Source of the DNA: an uncultured Faecalibacterium sp. | Lineage (GTDB): Bacteria > Bacillota > Clostridia > Oscillospirales > Ruminococcaceae | DNA: 43,344 nucleotides | NCBI GenBank assembly: GCA_934533135.1 | Contig: CAKTBG010000025.1 | Span: 1-43,344 of the forward strand | Direction of reading: 5' to 3' | Part shown: positions 33,803 to 41,828 of the stretch, in pieces | How the letters are laid out: every line of letters starts with the position of its first letter | Position numbering within the stretch: position 1 is the stretch's first letter | The notes under the pieces: model-generated | Database searches by the model: none | The model's input: only the letters and a program-made list of their open reading frames with translations | Told to the model about the DNA's origin: nothing | Program-made: the position numbers and the translations under genes

Positions 33803-34560
33803 GCGCCTTCCTCCCCTTTGGTGTTCTGTGCCGGTGCGTTTCCGTTCCAATTCGGCTGGACGATGGCCTCCGGCGCGTGGGCATCCCCGTCGTAGACCAC
33901 CCGGCCATCCTCCAAGCGGATGATCCGCTCGGCCTGCATCGCGATGGAGTTGTCGTGGGTGATGAGGACGACCGTGTTGCCCTGCCGGTGGATGTCCTGC
34001 AGCATCCCCAGCACCTCCCGGCTGGTGTGGGAGTCCAGCGCACCGGTGGGCTCGTCGGCAAGGATGACTGCAGGCCGCCCGGCCAGTGCCCGGGCAATGG
34101 AGACCCGCTGCTGCTGGCCGCCGGAGAGCTGGTTGGGGCGGTTTTTCAGCTTGTCGCCCAGCCCCACCCGCTCGAGAGCTTCTTTGGCGCGTCGGCGGCG
34201 TTCGCCTCGGGGAAGCCCGGCATAGATCAGCGGAACTTCGACGTTTTCCAGCAGGCTCAGCTTCGGCAAAAGGTTGTACTGCTGGAAGATGAAGCCCAGC
34301 ATCTCGTTCCGCACTTCCGCCAGCTCCTCCCGGCTCATCCTGCCGACATCCCGGCCGTTGAGCCGATATGTGCCCCGTGTCGGTACATCCAGACAGCCGA
34401 TGATGTTCATGCAGGTGGACTTGCCCGAGCCAGACTGCCCCACGATGGCGACAAACTCGCCTTTGTGGATCTGCATGGAGATGTGGTCGGCGGCTTTGAC
34501 AAGGGTGTCGCCCATCTGGTAATATTTGCACACGCCGTCAAACTCGATCAGTGTACCCAT
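33799..34560 (-). CDS. MacB/LolD-type ABC transporter ATP-binding protein
   Basis: A 253-residue ATPase energising the permease next to it. Walker A is VGQSGSGKST, the Q-loop is FIFQQYNLL, the signature is LSGGQQQRVSIARAL, Walker B is VILADEPTGALDS and the switch His is in VLITHDNS. The family-typical MSREELAEVRNEMLGF is present. The ATG at 34560 shares one base with the macA-like stop (TGATG); a TTG one codon earlier is less likely. The C-terminus carries a 25-residue Asn/Gly-rich tail after the normal end. Confidence 0.95.
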   Translation of the reverse strand: MGTLIEFDGVCKYYQMGDTLVKAADHISMQIHKGEFVAIVGQSGSGKSTCMNIIGCLDVPTRGTYRLNGRDVGRMSREELAEVRNEMLGFIFQQYNLLPKLSLLENVEVPLIYAGLPRGERRRRAKEALERVGLGDKLKNRPNQLSGGQQQRVSIARALAGRPAVILADEPTGALDSHTSREVLGMLQDIHRQGNTVVLITHDNSIAMQAERIIRLEDGRVVYDGDAHAPEAIVQPNWNGNAPAQNTKGEEGA

Positions 34561-36293
34561 CAATGGCCACCTCCCGGTGCGCCGCCGCCCCCGCCGGGTC
34601 CACCGCCGTTCCCGCCACCGCCGGGGCCGCCGATGACCTGAAACTCCATCTGCTGGCCGTCGTCCGTGCTCTTGGCGGCGGTGCTGGCGTCGTAGGCCAC
34701 GGTGTCGCCTGCCTGCAGACCGTCGGTCACCGCGATGTAGTCATCGTCGCTGATGCCAGTGGTCACTTTGACGTAAACGTAGCCGTCCGGGGCTTTCCTG
34801 CTGGGATCTGCGTTGGCCGCACTGGGCGAATCGCTGGTGACGAGGACGTAATTGCCCCGGACGATGGCCGCATTCGGCACACTGAGGGCGTTCTCGGCAC
34901 GGGCAATGGTGATGGTGGCCGTCGCGTTCATGCCGGGCAGCAGGTCGCCGGTGTCGTCGATCCGCACCGTGACCGGATAGGTCGTCGTGCCGCCGCTGGT
35001 CGTGCCCGCCGCCGATACGCTGGTGACCACGCCGGTAAAGGTGCGGTCGGAAATGGCGTCGGCCACAATGGAGACCTCCTGCCCCTCTTGGATGGAGAGG
35101 ATCTCCAGCTCATCCACATTCAGGGTCATCTCGAGGTAGCTCAGGTCATAGATGACGCACATGGTCTCGCTGGTGCTGCTGGAGGTTCCCACCGTATCCC
35201 CGGCTTTGACGTCCTTGGAGATCACCGTGCCGCTGATGGGCGAGGTGATGGTATAGTTTTCCATGCTTTTTTCGGTGTCCTCCATGGACATCTGTGCGCT
35301 GCGCAGGTTGTCGGAGGCATTCTGCACCTGCTTGGTCAGGTCATTGCCCGACAGCTGGAGCAGAGCCGCATTTTCCCCGATGGTCTGCCCCTCCTTCACG
35401 CAGAGGGCCGTCACCTTGCCGCTGGACGAAGCCGTGATGCTCTGCTCCCGCTGATAGGCAAACCGCGCCGAGGCCAGTGCGCTGACCCCGTTGACGGAAG
35501 CCGTTGCCGCCTGTGCAGTGGTCAGGCTTCCGGTGTTCGGCACCGCGATGACCACGGTGCGCACCAGCAGATTGCCGCTGCTGAGGGCATCGGTGCCGGC
35601 CACCGACCGCACCGTGCCGGTCAGGGTCTCAAAGGTGCCGTCCAGCGTCACTTCCGCACTCTGGCCGACCGCAAAACCGGCTGCATCCGCCGCCGGGAAT
35701 TCCAGCGTCAGCAGCAGCGTGGAATCTTCCCGGACGACGGCGACCTCCTGCCCGGCGTTGACCACATCGCCCACCGCCACCTTCAGGGAGGCGACCGTGC
35801 CGCCGACCATGCTGCGGACGTACTGCGCATCCACGGCATCGTCGTAATTGCGCTGCGCCTGATCGAGACTCAACTGAGCCTTCTCGATGCTACTGGATGC
35901 ATCCGAGCTGTCGATGGTATAAAGGACGGTGCCTTTTTCGATGGTATCGCCCACCTCAAAATCGGCGGTCAGGACGGTGCCCTTGACCAGCGACTTGACG
36001 GTGTAGGTGTTGGCCGCCGTGATGGTGCCTGACCCACTGTAAGTGTTGGTGATGTTCCGCGTTTCCGGTGCCGTTTCAAGGTAGGTCGTATTGGCCTGTG
36101 CAGGCGTTGCGCCGAACCGCGGGAAAACGATCACCACCGCAATGGCCGCCACGCAGACCACTGCGACGATCTTTTTCCAGTGTTTTTTCCAAAATGGTTT
36201 CCAGCCCTTTTCGGCGGGCTGGGCGGACGCTGCATCCAGCTCGGCCGGAAACGGCTGGCCGGCGGCGTCCTCAGGTCTTTTTCTCCGTAGCAT
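34560..36293 (-). CDS. MacA/HlyD-type periplasmic-adaptor-like protein
   Basis: A 577-residue adaptor, anchored by one N-terminal helix (WKKIVAVVCVAAIAVVIVFP, about residues 37-60). Order: first beta-barrel/lipoyl half (TVKSLVKGTVLTADFEVGDTIEKG), alpha hairpin (SSSIEKAQLSLDQAQRNYDDA), second lipoyl half (ITSPISGTVISKDVKAGDTV) and the beta-barrel domain. An extra lipoyl-like stretch near 130-260 makes it longer than usual. The C-terminus is a run of Gly and Pro. In Gram-positives such proteins work with MacB-like ATPases in peptide or drug export. The start at 36293 has GGAGGGG. First gene of a four-gene operon. Confidence 0.92.
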   Translation of the reverse strand: MLRRKRPEDAAGQPFPAELDAASAQPAEKGWKPFWKKHWKKIVAVVCVAAIAVVIVFPRFGATPAQANTTYLETAPETRNITNTYSGSGTITAANTYTVKSLVKGTVLTADFEVGDTIEKGTVLYTIDSSDASSSIEKAQLSLDQAQRNYDDAVDAQYVRSMVGGTVASLKVAVGDVVNAGQEVAVVREDSTLLLTLEFPAADAAGFAVGQSAEVTLDGTFETLTGTVRSVAGTDALSSGNLLVRTVVIAVPNTGSLTTAQAATASVNGVSALASARFAYQREQSITASSSGKVTALCVKEGQTIGENAALLQLSGNDLTKQVQNASDNLRSAQMSMEDTEKSMENYTITSPISGTVISKDVKAGDTVGTSSSTSETMCVIYDLSYLEMTLNVDELEILSIQEGQEVSIVADAISDRTFTGVVTSVSAAGTTSGGTTTYPVTVRIDDTGDLLPGMNATATITIARAENALSVPNAAIVRGNYVLVTSDSPSAANADPSRKAPDGYVYVKVTTGISDDDYIAVTDGLQAGDTVAYDASTAAKSTDDGQQMEFQVIGGPGGGGNGGGPGGGGGAPGGGH

Positions 36294-36336
36294 CGTGCTG
36301 CCCCTCCTGTTTGGGTGTGATTTTGAGTACAGCACG

Positions 36337-36401
36337 ATTATAATTGGAAAATCTTAGGATTTGACCCAGAAAGTTCTTAAGACCGCTTAAGAAAGGTTAA
36401 A
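36337..36401 (-). promoter_or_regulatory. Promoter of the exporter operon with CTTAAG repeats
   Basis: A TATAAT -10 box lies at 36337-36342 on the minus strand. Upstream are three half-sites with 10 bp period: CTTAAG 36376-36381, CTTAAG 36386-36391 and GTTAAA 36396-36401 (plus-strand reading). The nearest starts 33 bp from the -10 box. A lone CTTAGG lies at 36353-36358. The same arrangement occurs at the response-regulator promoter at 38513-38567, so this is a likely binding site for that regulator. Confidence 0.65.
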
Positions 36402-36426
36402 TTTGGGTGAAGCTGCGCCGGAGCGC

Positions 36427-36460
36427 AAAAAAAAGAGGCTTCCCCCTTTACGAGGAAGCC
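36427..36460 (-). terminator. Terminator of the two-component operon
   Basis: GGCTTCC and GGAAGCC form the stem, overlapping the last codons of the kinase gene, followed on the minus strand by a run of T. It means the exporter operon needs its own promoter. Confidence 0.85.
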
Positions 36461-37758
36461 TTGAACAGCAGCGTCACACGGAACCAGCCGCTGCCCTGCT
36501 CGACCCGGAACACGCCGTGCATCTTGTCCATCATCGTCTCCATGCTGGTCAGGCCGACTTTGGTGCTCTCGGCCGAGGGCGGCACCGGCAGCGTTCCGTT
36601 CCGGAAGGTCAGCCCCGCCTTGTCCGCTTCTTGCACGAAACGGATGCAGATCTCCTGCTCCGGGTCGGCGTATTTGAGGATGTTGGAGGTGATGTTGTCC
36701 AAGATCCGCCGGACATACTGGCTGCGGACGGTCAGCAGCGGGTCGTCACTGCCCAGCTCCAGCCTGCAGAGGAAGCCGCGCTGCTGCAGATGGTCGATCA
36801 GATCGGTCAGCGGCTCCTCCAGAATCGCAGAGAAGCGGGCGGGCGGATCCAGTGTTACCACGGTATCCCGGGTGACCAGTGCGTATTCAAAGAGGTTGTC
36901 CGACAATTGCTTGATCTGCCGCGCCTTGGTGTCGATCTTGTTCAGATAGTCATTTTCCTGCGCTTTGCCGTCGTATTTGTGGCTGCGCAGAATCTCGGTA
37001 TACAGCAGCAGGGTGGTCAGTGGGGTGCGCAGATCGTGCGACATCTCGGTGATGAGGCTCTTGACCTTGGCCGAAGCTTCCGCCTCCTCCTGCTGCTGGG
37101 TGCGCAGGGTGATCCGCATGGAGTCCAGACAGCGGGCCAGTGTGGTCAGCTCATCGGCTCCCCGGATCGTGATGGGATGGTCGAGGTCGCCGCCCTCCAT
37201 GGCCTGGATCTCCTCGCTGAGCTGGACGATGTAGCGGATGATCTTCCGGCTGCCAAACAGGAAAAACACCGGAAACAGCACGATGACCACGCCCAGCAGG
37301 ATCTCACAGCCGATGCCGTAATAGGCGTTGACCCCATTGTAGTAGAGGGCAACCGCAGCTTCCCCATCCGAAAAGCGGACGCTGTTGAAGGAGAGCCACT
37401 CAAACGACTGGAATTGCCCGCCGGGTCGCGCATCCTCTCGCCCCTGATAAATGCGCGGCATGGAAAAATAGGGTTCTTCCCCCTCCCGGTAAAATCCCAG
37501 CATGGTGTTCCGGTGGCGGTGCGACCATTCGTCGATCTCTTTCCAGTCGGTGCTGGCCAGCTGATTTTCGTCGATGTAGGCCTGAAGATCGGCCAGCTGC
37601 TCGGTGGCGATCCGCTGCTGCACCTCTTCCCGGCTGAAATAGGCACGCAGGGCTTTGTTCAGCGCGTACTGCATCCCCACCAGCAGCAGCGCACTGCACA
37701 GGCCGGAGAGCAGGATCAGTGCGGTGAATTGTTTTGCCAGTCCGTGTTTTTGGTTCAT
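36448..37758 (-). CDS. Sensor histidine kinase of an OmpR-type two-component system
   Basis: A 436-residue kinase. Membrane helices lie near residues 10-30 and 155-175 and enclose an extracellular sensor of about 120 residues rich in Glu and aromatic residues. A HAMP-like stretch follows, then the H-box EMSHDLRTPLTTLLLYTEIL and the ATPase N-box RRILDNITSNILKYAD, with VGLTSMETMMDKMHG and GSGWFRVTLLF at the end. The ATG at 37758 overlaps the regulator stop as ATGA. The signal is unknown; control of a MacAB-like exporter suggests peptide or envelope-stress sensing. Confidence 0.93.
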   Translation of the reverse strand: MNQKHGLAKQFTALILLSGLCSALLLVGMQYALNKALRAYFSREEVQQRIATEQLADLQAYIDENQLASTDWKEIDEWSHRHRNTMLGFYREGEEPYFSMPRIYQGREDARPGGQFQSFEWLSFNSVRFSDGEAAVALYYNGVNAYYGIGCEILLGVVIVLFPVFFLFGSRKIIRYIVQLSEEIQAMEGGDLDHPITIRGADELTTLARCLDSMRITLRTQQQEEAEASAKVKSLITEMSHDLRTPLTTLLLYTEILRSHKYDGKAQENDYLNKIDTKARQIKQLSDNLFEYALVTRDTVVTLDPPARFSAILEEPLTDLIDHLQQRGFLCRLELGSDDPLLTVRSQYVRRILDNITSNILKYADPEQEICIRFVQEADKAGLTFRNGTLPVPPSAESTKVGLTSMETMMDKMHGVFRVEQGSGWFRVTLLFKASS

Positions 37759-38480
37759 CCCTGTCCTTCCTCTCCGGCCGCAAAGCGGTAGCCCTTGCCC
37801 CAGACGGTGCAGATCCGATGGGGCTTCTGCGGGTCGGCCTCGATCTTGGTGCGCAGGTTGCGGATGTGTACCATGACGGTGCCGTTGGAGATGTAAAAAT
37901 ACGGCTCGTTCCAGACCGTCTCGTAAATGACCTGCACCGGGAAGATCCGCTGCGGGTTCTGCATCAGCATCTTTAAAATTTTGTATTCCGTCTCGGTCAG
38001 ATCCACTTCCCGCTCGTCCACCCAGACCCGGTTGCAATCCAGCGCAAGGCGGATGCCGCCCGCCGTCAGCAGGGTGTTTTCGGCCTGCACGCCTGCCTGT
38101 GCCTTGCCCCGATAGACGCAGTACCGCCGCAGCAGAGCTTTGACCCGGGCACTCAGCTCCGCAAAGGAAAAGGGCTTGGCCAGATAATCGTCGCCTCCGG
38201 CCGTCAGACCCAAAAGCTTGTCCGACTCCTGCGATTTCGCCGTCAGGAAGAGGATCGGCACGGTGGAGGTCTTGCGGATCTCTTCGCAGACCCGCAGGCC
38301 GCTCATGCCCGGCATCATGATATCCAGAATGACCAGATCGACCTCCGGCTCCATCATTTCCAGCGCACGCAGGCCGTTTTCGGCTTCGCGGATGCGGTAG
38401 CCTTCGCCGGTCAGCAGAATGCGCACGCCATCCCGGATGTCCGGGTCGTCTTCCACGATCAGGATCGTCTGTTCTGCCAT
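37755..38480 (-). CDS. OmpR/PhoB family response regulator
   Basis: A 241-residue regulator. The receiver has ILIVEDDPDIRDG, the phosphoacceptor Asp in LVILDIMMPGMSGL, Thr in FLTAKSQE and Lys in YLAKPFSFAEL. The C-terminal winged helix has VDLTETEYKILKMLMQNPQRIF and NGTVMVHIRNLRTKIE, ending in GKGYRFA. AAAGGAGGG precedes the ATG. Direct CTTAAG-type repeats lie upstream of its own promoter and of the macA-like promoter at the same distance, so it probably activates both. Confidence 0.95.
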   Translation of the reverse strand: MAEQTILIVEDDPDIRDGVRILLTGEGYRIREAENGLRALEMMEPEVDLVILDIMMPGMSGLRVCEEIRKTSTVPILFLTAKSQESDKLLGLTAGGDDYLAKPFSFAELSARVKALLRRYCVYRGKAQAGVQAENTLLTAGGIRLALDCNRVWVDEREVDLTETEYKILKMLMQNPQRIFPVQVIYETVWNEPYFYISNGTVMVHIRNLRTKIEADPQKPHRICTVWGKGYRFAAGEEGQG

Positions 38481-38512
38481 GCTCTGTTCCCTCCTTTTGC
38501 CTCTTTTTCTTC

Positions 38513-38567
38513 AGTATAACAGCCCCATCTTTAAATTTCCATGATGAATTTCTTAGGAAATCTTAAG
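38513..38567 (-). promoter_or_regulatory. Autoregulated promoter of the response-regulator gene
   Basis: A TATACT -10 box lies at 38513-38518 on the minus strand. CTTAGG (38552-38557) and CTTAAG (38562-38567), plus-strand reading, have a 10 bp period and start 33 bp from the -10 box, exactly as at 36337-36401. No good -35 hexamer is present, in keeping with an activated promoter. Confidence 0.65.
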
Positions 38568-38661
38568 ATGCCCTTTTCCTGTCCTCCAAAGCGCGCTCCA
38601 ATTTGGACATTCTGCCGGGAAACCGCCCAATTTTTCAGTCAATCTGCCACCGGGAAAGGGC

Positions 38662-38715
38662 TTGCCAAACGGTTTGTACCGTGCTAGTATGATAGCAGAT
38701 GTGAAAACGATACCA
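38662..38715 (+). promoter_or_regulatory. Promoter and LacI-type operator of the HAD-LacI unit
   Basis: TTGCCA (38662-38667) and TAGTAT (38685-38690) have a 17 bp spacer. The spacer holds the inverted repeat ACGGT-ttgt-ACCGT (38669-38682). At 38702-38715, just past the expected start site, TGAAAACGATACCA fits the cre/LacI-family consensus TGNAANCGNTNNCA. The LacI protein two genes on, or CcpA, could bind there and block transcription. Confidence 0.6.
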
Positions 38716-38742
38716 TTTTAATTGTGAAACAGAGGCGTGAAC

Positions 38743-39585
38743 ATGAACCGAAAACTGATCTTTCTGGACATTGACGGCACATTGACCGAGGCCGGCAAGA
38801 ACACTCCGCCCGCCTCGGCTCTCGACGCCATCCAGCGGGCACAGCAGACTGGTCACAAGGTGGTGCTCTGCTCCGGGCGGAACTACGGGATGCTCCGCCC
38901 CCTGCTGGAATATCCCTTCGACGGCATCATCGGCAGCAGCGGCGGCTACATCGAGTACCAGAATCAGGTCCTCTACAACTGCCCCATGACCCCCGCCCAG
39001 CAAAACAAGGTGCTGCACTGCCTTGCCGAGAACGGCGTGTTCTGCACCATCGAGAGCAAAATGGGCAGCTATGTGGACGAGAGCTTCCAGGCATTTCTGC
39101 GCAGCCGGGCGGCCGCCGGTGCCAACAGCGAACTTCTGCGCTGGCGCGAGCAGCTGGAATCCAGCCTGAACATCCGCCCCATGCGCGAATACGACGGCGA
39201 ACCGATCTACAAGGTGGTATTTGCCTGCCCCTCCCTTGAAAACCTCAAGGTGCCGCAGGAGGAGCTTTCGGGCGAGTTTCATTTCTGCATCCAAGACCCC
39301 GATCCGTTCGGCCTCATCAACGGCGAGCTCATCAGCAGGCAGTTCAACAAAGGCACCGCCGTCCGCCGGATGGCCGAAGCTGCCGGGATCCCCATGGCCG
39401 ACACCATCGCTTTCGGCGACAGCATGAACGATCTGGAAATGCTCGAGGCCGCCGCCCTCGGCATCTGTATGAACAACGGCAGCGAGACCCTGAAGCAGCA
39501 CGCCGACGAGGTCTGCCCGGCGGTGGACGACAACGGGCTGTACAAAGCCTTTGCGTGGCATTATTTATTGGAGCCTTCGATCTGA
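38743..39585 (+). CDS. HAD superfamily Cof-type phosphatase
   Basis: A 280-residue hydrolase with a large C2 cap. Motif I is FLDIDGTLTEAG (nucleophile Asp near residue 8), motif II VVLCSGRN, motif III around the Lys in RQFNKGTAVRRM, and motif IV AFGDSMNDLEML. The ending ETLKQHADEVCPAVDDNG is typical for Cof-type members, which dephosphorylate sugar phosphates or cofactors. The ATG at 38743 has AGAGG 7 nt upstream; an in-frame GTG two codons earlier is less likely. It lies 43 nt before the LacI gene, probably in one transcript and under the LacI-type operator. Confidence 0.92.
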   Translation: MNRKLIFLDIDGTLTEAGKNTPPASALDAIQRAQQTGHKVVLCSGRNYGMLRPLLEYPFDGIIGSSGGYIEYQNQVLYNCPMTPAQQNKVLHCLAENGVFCTIESKMGSYVDESFQAFLRSRAAAGANSELLRWREQLESSLNIRPMREYDGEPIYKVVFACPSLENLKVPQEELSGEFHFCIQDPDPFGLINGELISRQFNKGTAVRRMAEAAGIPMADTIAFGDSMNDLEMLEAAALGICMNNGSETLKQHADEVCPAVDDNGLYKAFAWHYLLEPSI

Positions 39586-39628
39586 GCGCAGACGCCGTTT
39601 GGCCGTCAATTCACACAGGAGAAATTCT

Positions 39629-40636
39629 ATGACCATCTCTGAGATCGCAAAACTGGCCGGGGTGTCCAACACCGCCGTTTCCCGTTACCTCAACCACGGT
39701 TACCTCTCCGCCGAAAAGCGGGAGGCCATCGCCCGGGTCATCGCGGAGACCGGATACCGCCCGTCGGTGCAGGCGCAGGTGCTCCGGACCGGCAAGACCA
39801 AGACCATCGGGATCATCCTCCCCAAGCTCGACTCCTATTCCATCAGCAATGTGGTATCCGGCATCATCGGCGTGCTTGAGGAGAAAGGCTATCACACCCT
39901 GCTGGTCGATACCTTCAATGACCCCGCGAAGGAGCTGGAATCCCTCGACACCCTCCACGAGCAGCGGGTGGACGGCGTGATCCTGATCGCCACCGTATTC
40001 ACCCCGCAGCATCACACCGCCCTGCAGAACTGCACGGTGCCGGTGGTCATCGTCGGCCAGCAGTTCGGCGGTTACTCCTGCGTCTACCACGACGACTACA
40101 ATGCCATCTACACGCTGACCCAGCTGGTTCTCCAAAAAGGCTGCCGCCGTCTGGGATACCTCGGTGCCCGGATGGACGACCGCGCCGTCGGGCAGGAGCG
40201 TCACCGCGCCTACTGCGACGCCGTGAAAGCCGCCGGGCTGGAAGAGCAGGCCGGGCACACCTGCATCGCCAACTTTTCCATCGAATCCGGCGAGGAGCAG
40301 GCACGCCGCCTCTGGGAAGCTTACGGCCCGCTGGATGCCATCCTCTGCGCCACCAGCCGGATGGCGGTGGGGGCTCTGCAGTACCTCCGCAGCATCGGCA
40401 AACGGGTGCCTGAGGATGTGATGCTGACCGGGCAGGGCGACAGCACCCTCTGCCGGGTCTGCACCCCTTCCATCACCAGCGTCCGCTACGCCTACGAGGA
40501 AAGCGGCCGGATCGCCGCCGGGATGCTGCTGGAAAAGCTGAACGACCCCTCTCTGGTCGCGCGGGAGATCAAACTGGGCTGCACCCTCGTCGAGCGGGAA
40601 TCCACGCAGCGCAAATATAGCAATTCAACTTTTTAA
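39629..40636 (+). CDS. LacI family transcriptional regulator with an altered C-terminus
   Basis: A 335-residue repressor. The N-terminal helix-turn-helix is MTISEIAKLAGVSNTAVSRYLN, then a hinge (RPSVQAQVLRTGKTKTIGIILP) and a sugar-binding domain up to GCTLVERESTQRK. CAGGAG precedes the start. The last six residues, YSNSTF, and the TAA stop are encoded by the MITE-like element 40616-40712. Without that insertion the frame would read AAA-TAG, so the ancestral protein ended at that Lys. The regulator probably controls its own unit through the site at 38702; the fold is complete, so it should still work. Confidence 0.93.
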   Translation: MTISEIAKLAGVSNTAVSRYLNHGYLSAEKREAIARVIAETGYRPSVQAQVLRTGKTKTIGIILPKLDSYSISNVVSGIIGVLEEKGYHTLLVDTFNDPAKELESLDTLHEQRVDGVILIATVFTPQHHTALQNCTVPVVIVGQQFGGYSCVYHDDYNAIYTLTQLVLQKGCRRLGYLGARMDDRAVGQERHRAYCDAVKAAGLEEQAGHTCIANFSIESGEEQARRLWEAYGPLDAILCATSRMAVGALQYLRSIGKRVPEDVMLTGQGDSTLCRVCTPSITSVRYAYEESGRIAAGMLLEKLNDPSLVAREIKLGCTLVERESTQRKYSNSTF

Positions 40637-40712
40637 TGCAACAGCAACATCGTTGAATTGCATATCGCAGAGATGCTGTTTTGATGTTGCACTCATTTCT
40701 TGACTTGCGATA
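40616..40712 (+). mobile_element. MITE-like element, copy A (in the LacI stop codon)
   Basis: 97 bp, from TATAGCAA to TTGCGATA. The ends form an imperfect inverted repeat (TATAGCAATTCAA against TATCGCAAGTCAA). GCAATTCAAC and GTTGAATTGC form a perfect 10 bp stem around a 22 nt loop. The flanks show a TA duplication, and excision with one TA gives AAATAGAATC, restoring a TAG stop for the LacI gene. Copy B lies at 42661-42756 in the opposite direction. The TA target suggests mobilisation by an IS630/Tc1-type transposase, none of which is in the window. Confidence 0.85.
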
Positions 40713-40769
40713 GAATCCCCCTGCAGCCTCCTGCCTGCCAAAAAGTTTCTGCAAAAAACGCGGCGGATG

Positions 40770-40798
40770 TTGCCGAATCTGCCAAAATCATTTATAAT
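40770..40798 (+). promoter_or_regulatory. Promoter of the PfkB kinase gene
   Basis: TTGCCG (40770-40775) and TATAAT (40793-40798) with a 17 bp spacer, 38 bp before the start codon. Confidence 0.75.
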
Positions 40799-40836
40799 AA
40801 AGGATATCAATTTTACAGGAGCAGGAAGGAACAGTT

Positions 40837-41769
40837 ATGGGAATCGTAGTCATCGGTGCCGTTTTTGTGGACATCAAGGGGTATCCCCTTTCCACCTATA
40901 TCCCGGGCGGGCGGAATGCCGGCCGGATGGAGCAGGTACACGGCGGTGTCAGCCGCAATGTGGCCGAAGACATCGCCAATGTGGAGCTGCGCCCCACCTT
41001 TGTCGGGCTGGTGGATGATTCCGGCATGGGGCAGGATGTCATCGACAAGCTGAACAACCACAAGGTCAACACCCGCTTCATCCAGAAGACGCCGGACGGC
41101 ATGGGAACATGGCTGGCGATCTTCGACAACAACGGCGATGTAACGGCCGCCATCTCCAAGCGTCCGGACACCACCCCCTTGACCGCACTGCTGGCCGAGC
41201 AGGGTGACGAGATCTTTCAGGACTGCGACGCCATCGCGCTGGAGCTGGATCTCGAAAAAGAGACCGTCAAGCAGACGCTGCGCTTTGCCAAGAAGTACCA
41301 CAAAAAAGTCTTTGCGGTCGTCTCCAACATGAGCATTGCCATGGAACGCCGGGATTTTCTGCAGCAGATCGACTGCTTTGTCTGCAACCAGCAGGAGGCC
41401 GGGCTGCTCTTCTCGGACGATTACGACCACCTGAACCCCGACGCGATGTGTACCGTGCTGGCCGCCAACGTCCACCGTGCCAACATCCCCTGCATGGTGG
41501 TCACCATGGGCGGGCAGGGTGCCGTCTACGCCCGCTCCAACGGCGAATGCGGCGTGGTTCCCGCCAAAAAGGTGGACGTCATCGACACCACCGGTGCGGG
41601 CGACGCCTTCTTTGCCGGCACCGTCATCGGCCTGACCTACGGCAAAACGCTGGCCGAATCTTGCGAGATCGGCAGCCGTCTGGCCGCATCCGTCATCTGC
41701 ATCACCGAAAACGTCTGTCCCCGCTTCCGCCCGCTGGAATTCGGGCTGGATATCCCGGTGGTGGATTAA
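40837..41769 (+). CDS. PfkB family carbohydrate or nucleoside kinase
   Basis: A 310-residue ribokinase-fold kinase. The N-terminal signature is IPGGRNAGRMEQVHGGVSRNVAEDIA (PfkB motif 1 variant) and the C-terminal signature is DVIDTTGAGDAFFAGTVIG, with the catalytic Asp in GAGDAF. The VVTMGGQGAVY strand also fits. Substrate is uncertain (fructose, ribose or pseudouridine-like sugars). AAGGA precedes the ATG. It has its own promoter but follows a HAD phosphatase and LacI regulator, so the three probably handle one sugar or nucleoside. Confidence 0.92.
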   Translation: MGIVVIGAVFVDIKGYPLSTYIPGGRNAGRMEQVHGGVSRNVAEDIANVELRPTFVGLVDDSGMGQDVIDKLNNHKVNTRFIQKTPDGMGTWLAIFDNNGDVTAAISKRPDTTPLTALLAEQGDEIFQDCDAIALELDLEKETVKQTLRFAKKYHKKVFAVVSNMSIAMERRDFLQQIDCFVCNQQEAGLLFSDDYDHLNPDAMCTVLAANVHRANIPCMVVTMGGQGAVYARSNGECGVVPAKKVDVIDTTGAGDAFFAGTVIGLTYGKTLAESCEIGSRLAASVICITENVCPRFRPLEFGLDIPVVD

Positions 41770-41781
41770 ATATGCGCAACA

Positions 41782-41820
41782 AAAAGCATCTGCGAGCGTT
41801 TTCTTGCAGATGCTTTTTTT
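41782..41820. terminator. Terminator after the PfkB kinase gene
   Basis: GCATCTGC and GCAGATGC form the stem, with AAAAA before and TTTTTTT after, so it works in both directions. It begins 13 nt after the stop. Confidence 0.9.
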
Positions 41821-41828
41821 GCAGACTC

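Noticed and set aside
33803..34531. An N-terminal extension of the permease frame
   Set aside because: The extension runs in another frame through the ABC ATPase gene. The ATG at 33802, overlapping the ATPase stop, is the proper start.
40569..40810. Short minus-strand frames rich in Cys and Ala after the LacI gene
   Set aside because: They lie across the MITE and the LacI gene end, lack ribosome sites, and resemble frames in copy B only because the elements are related.
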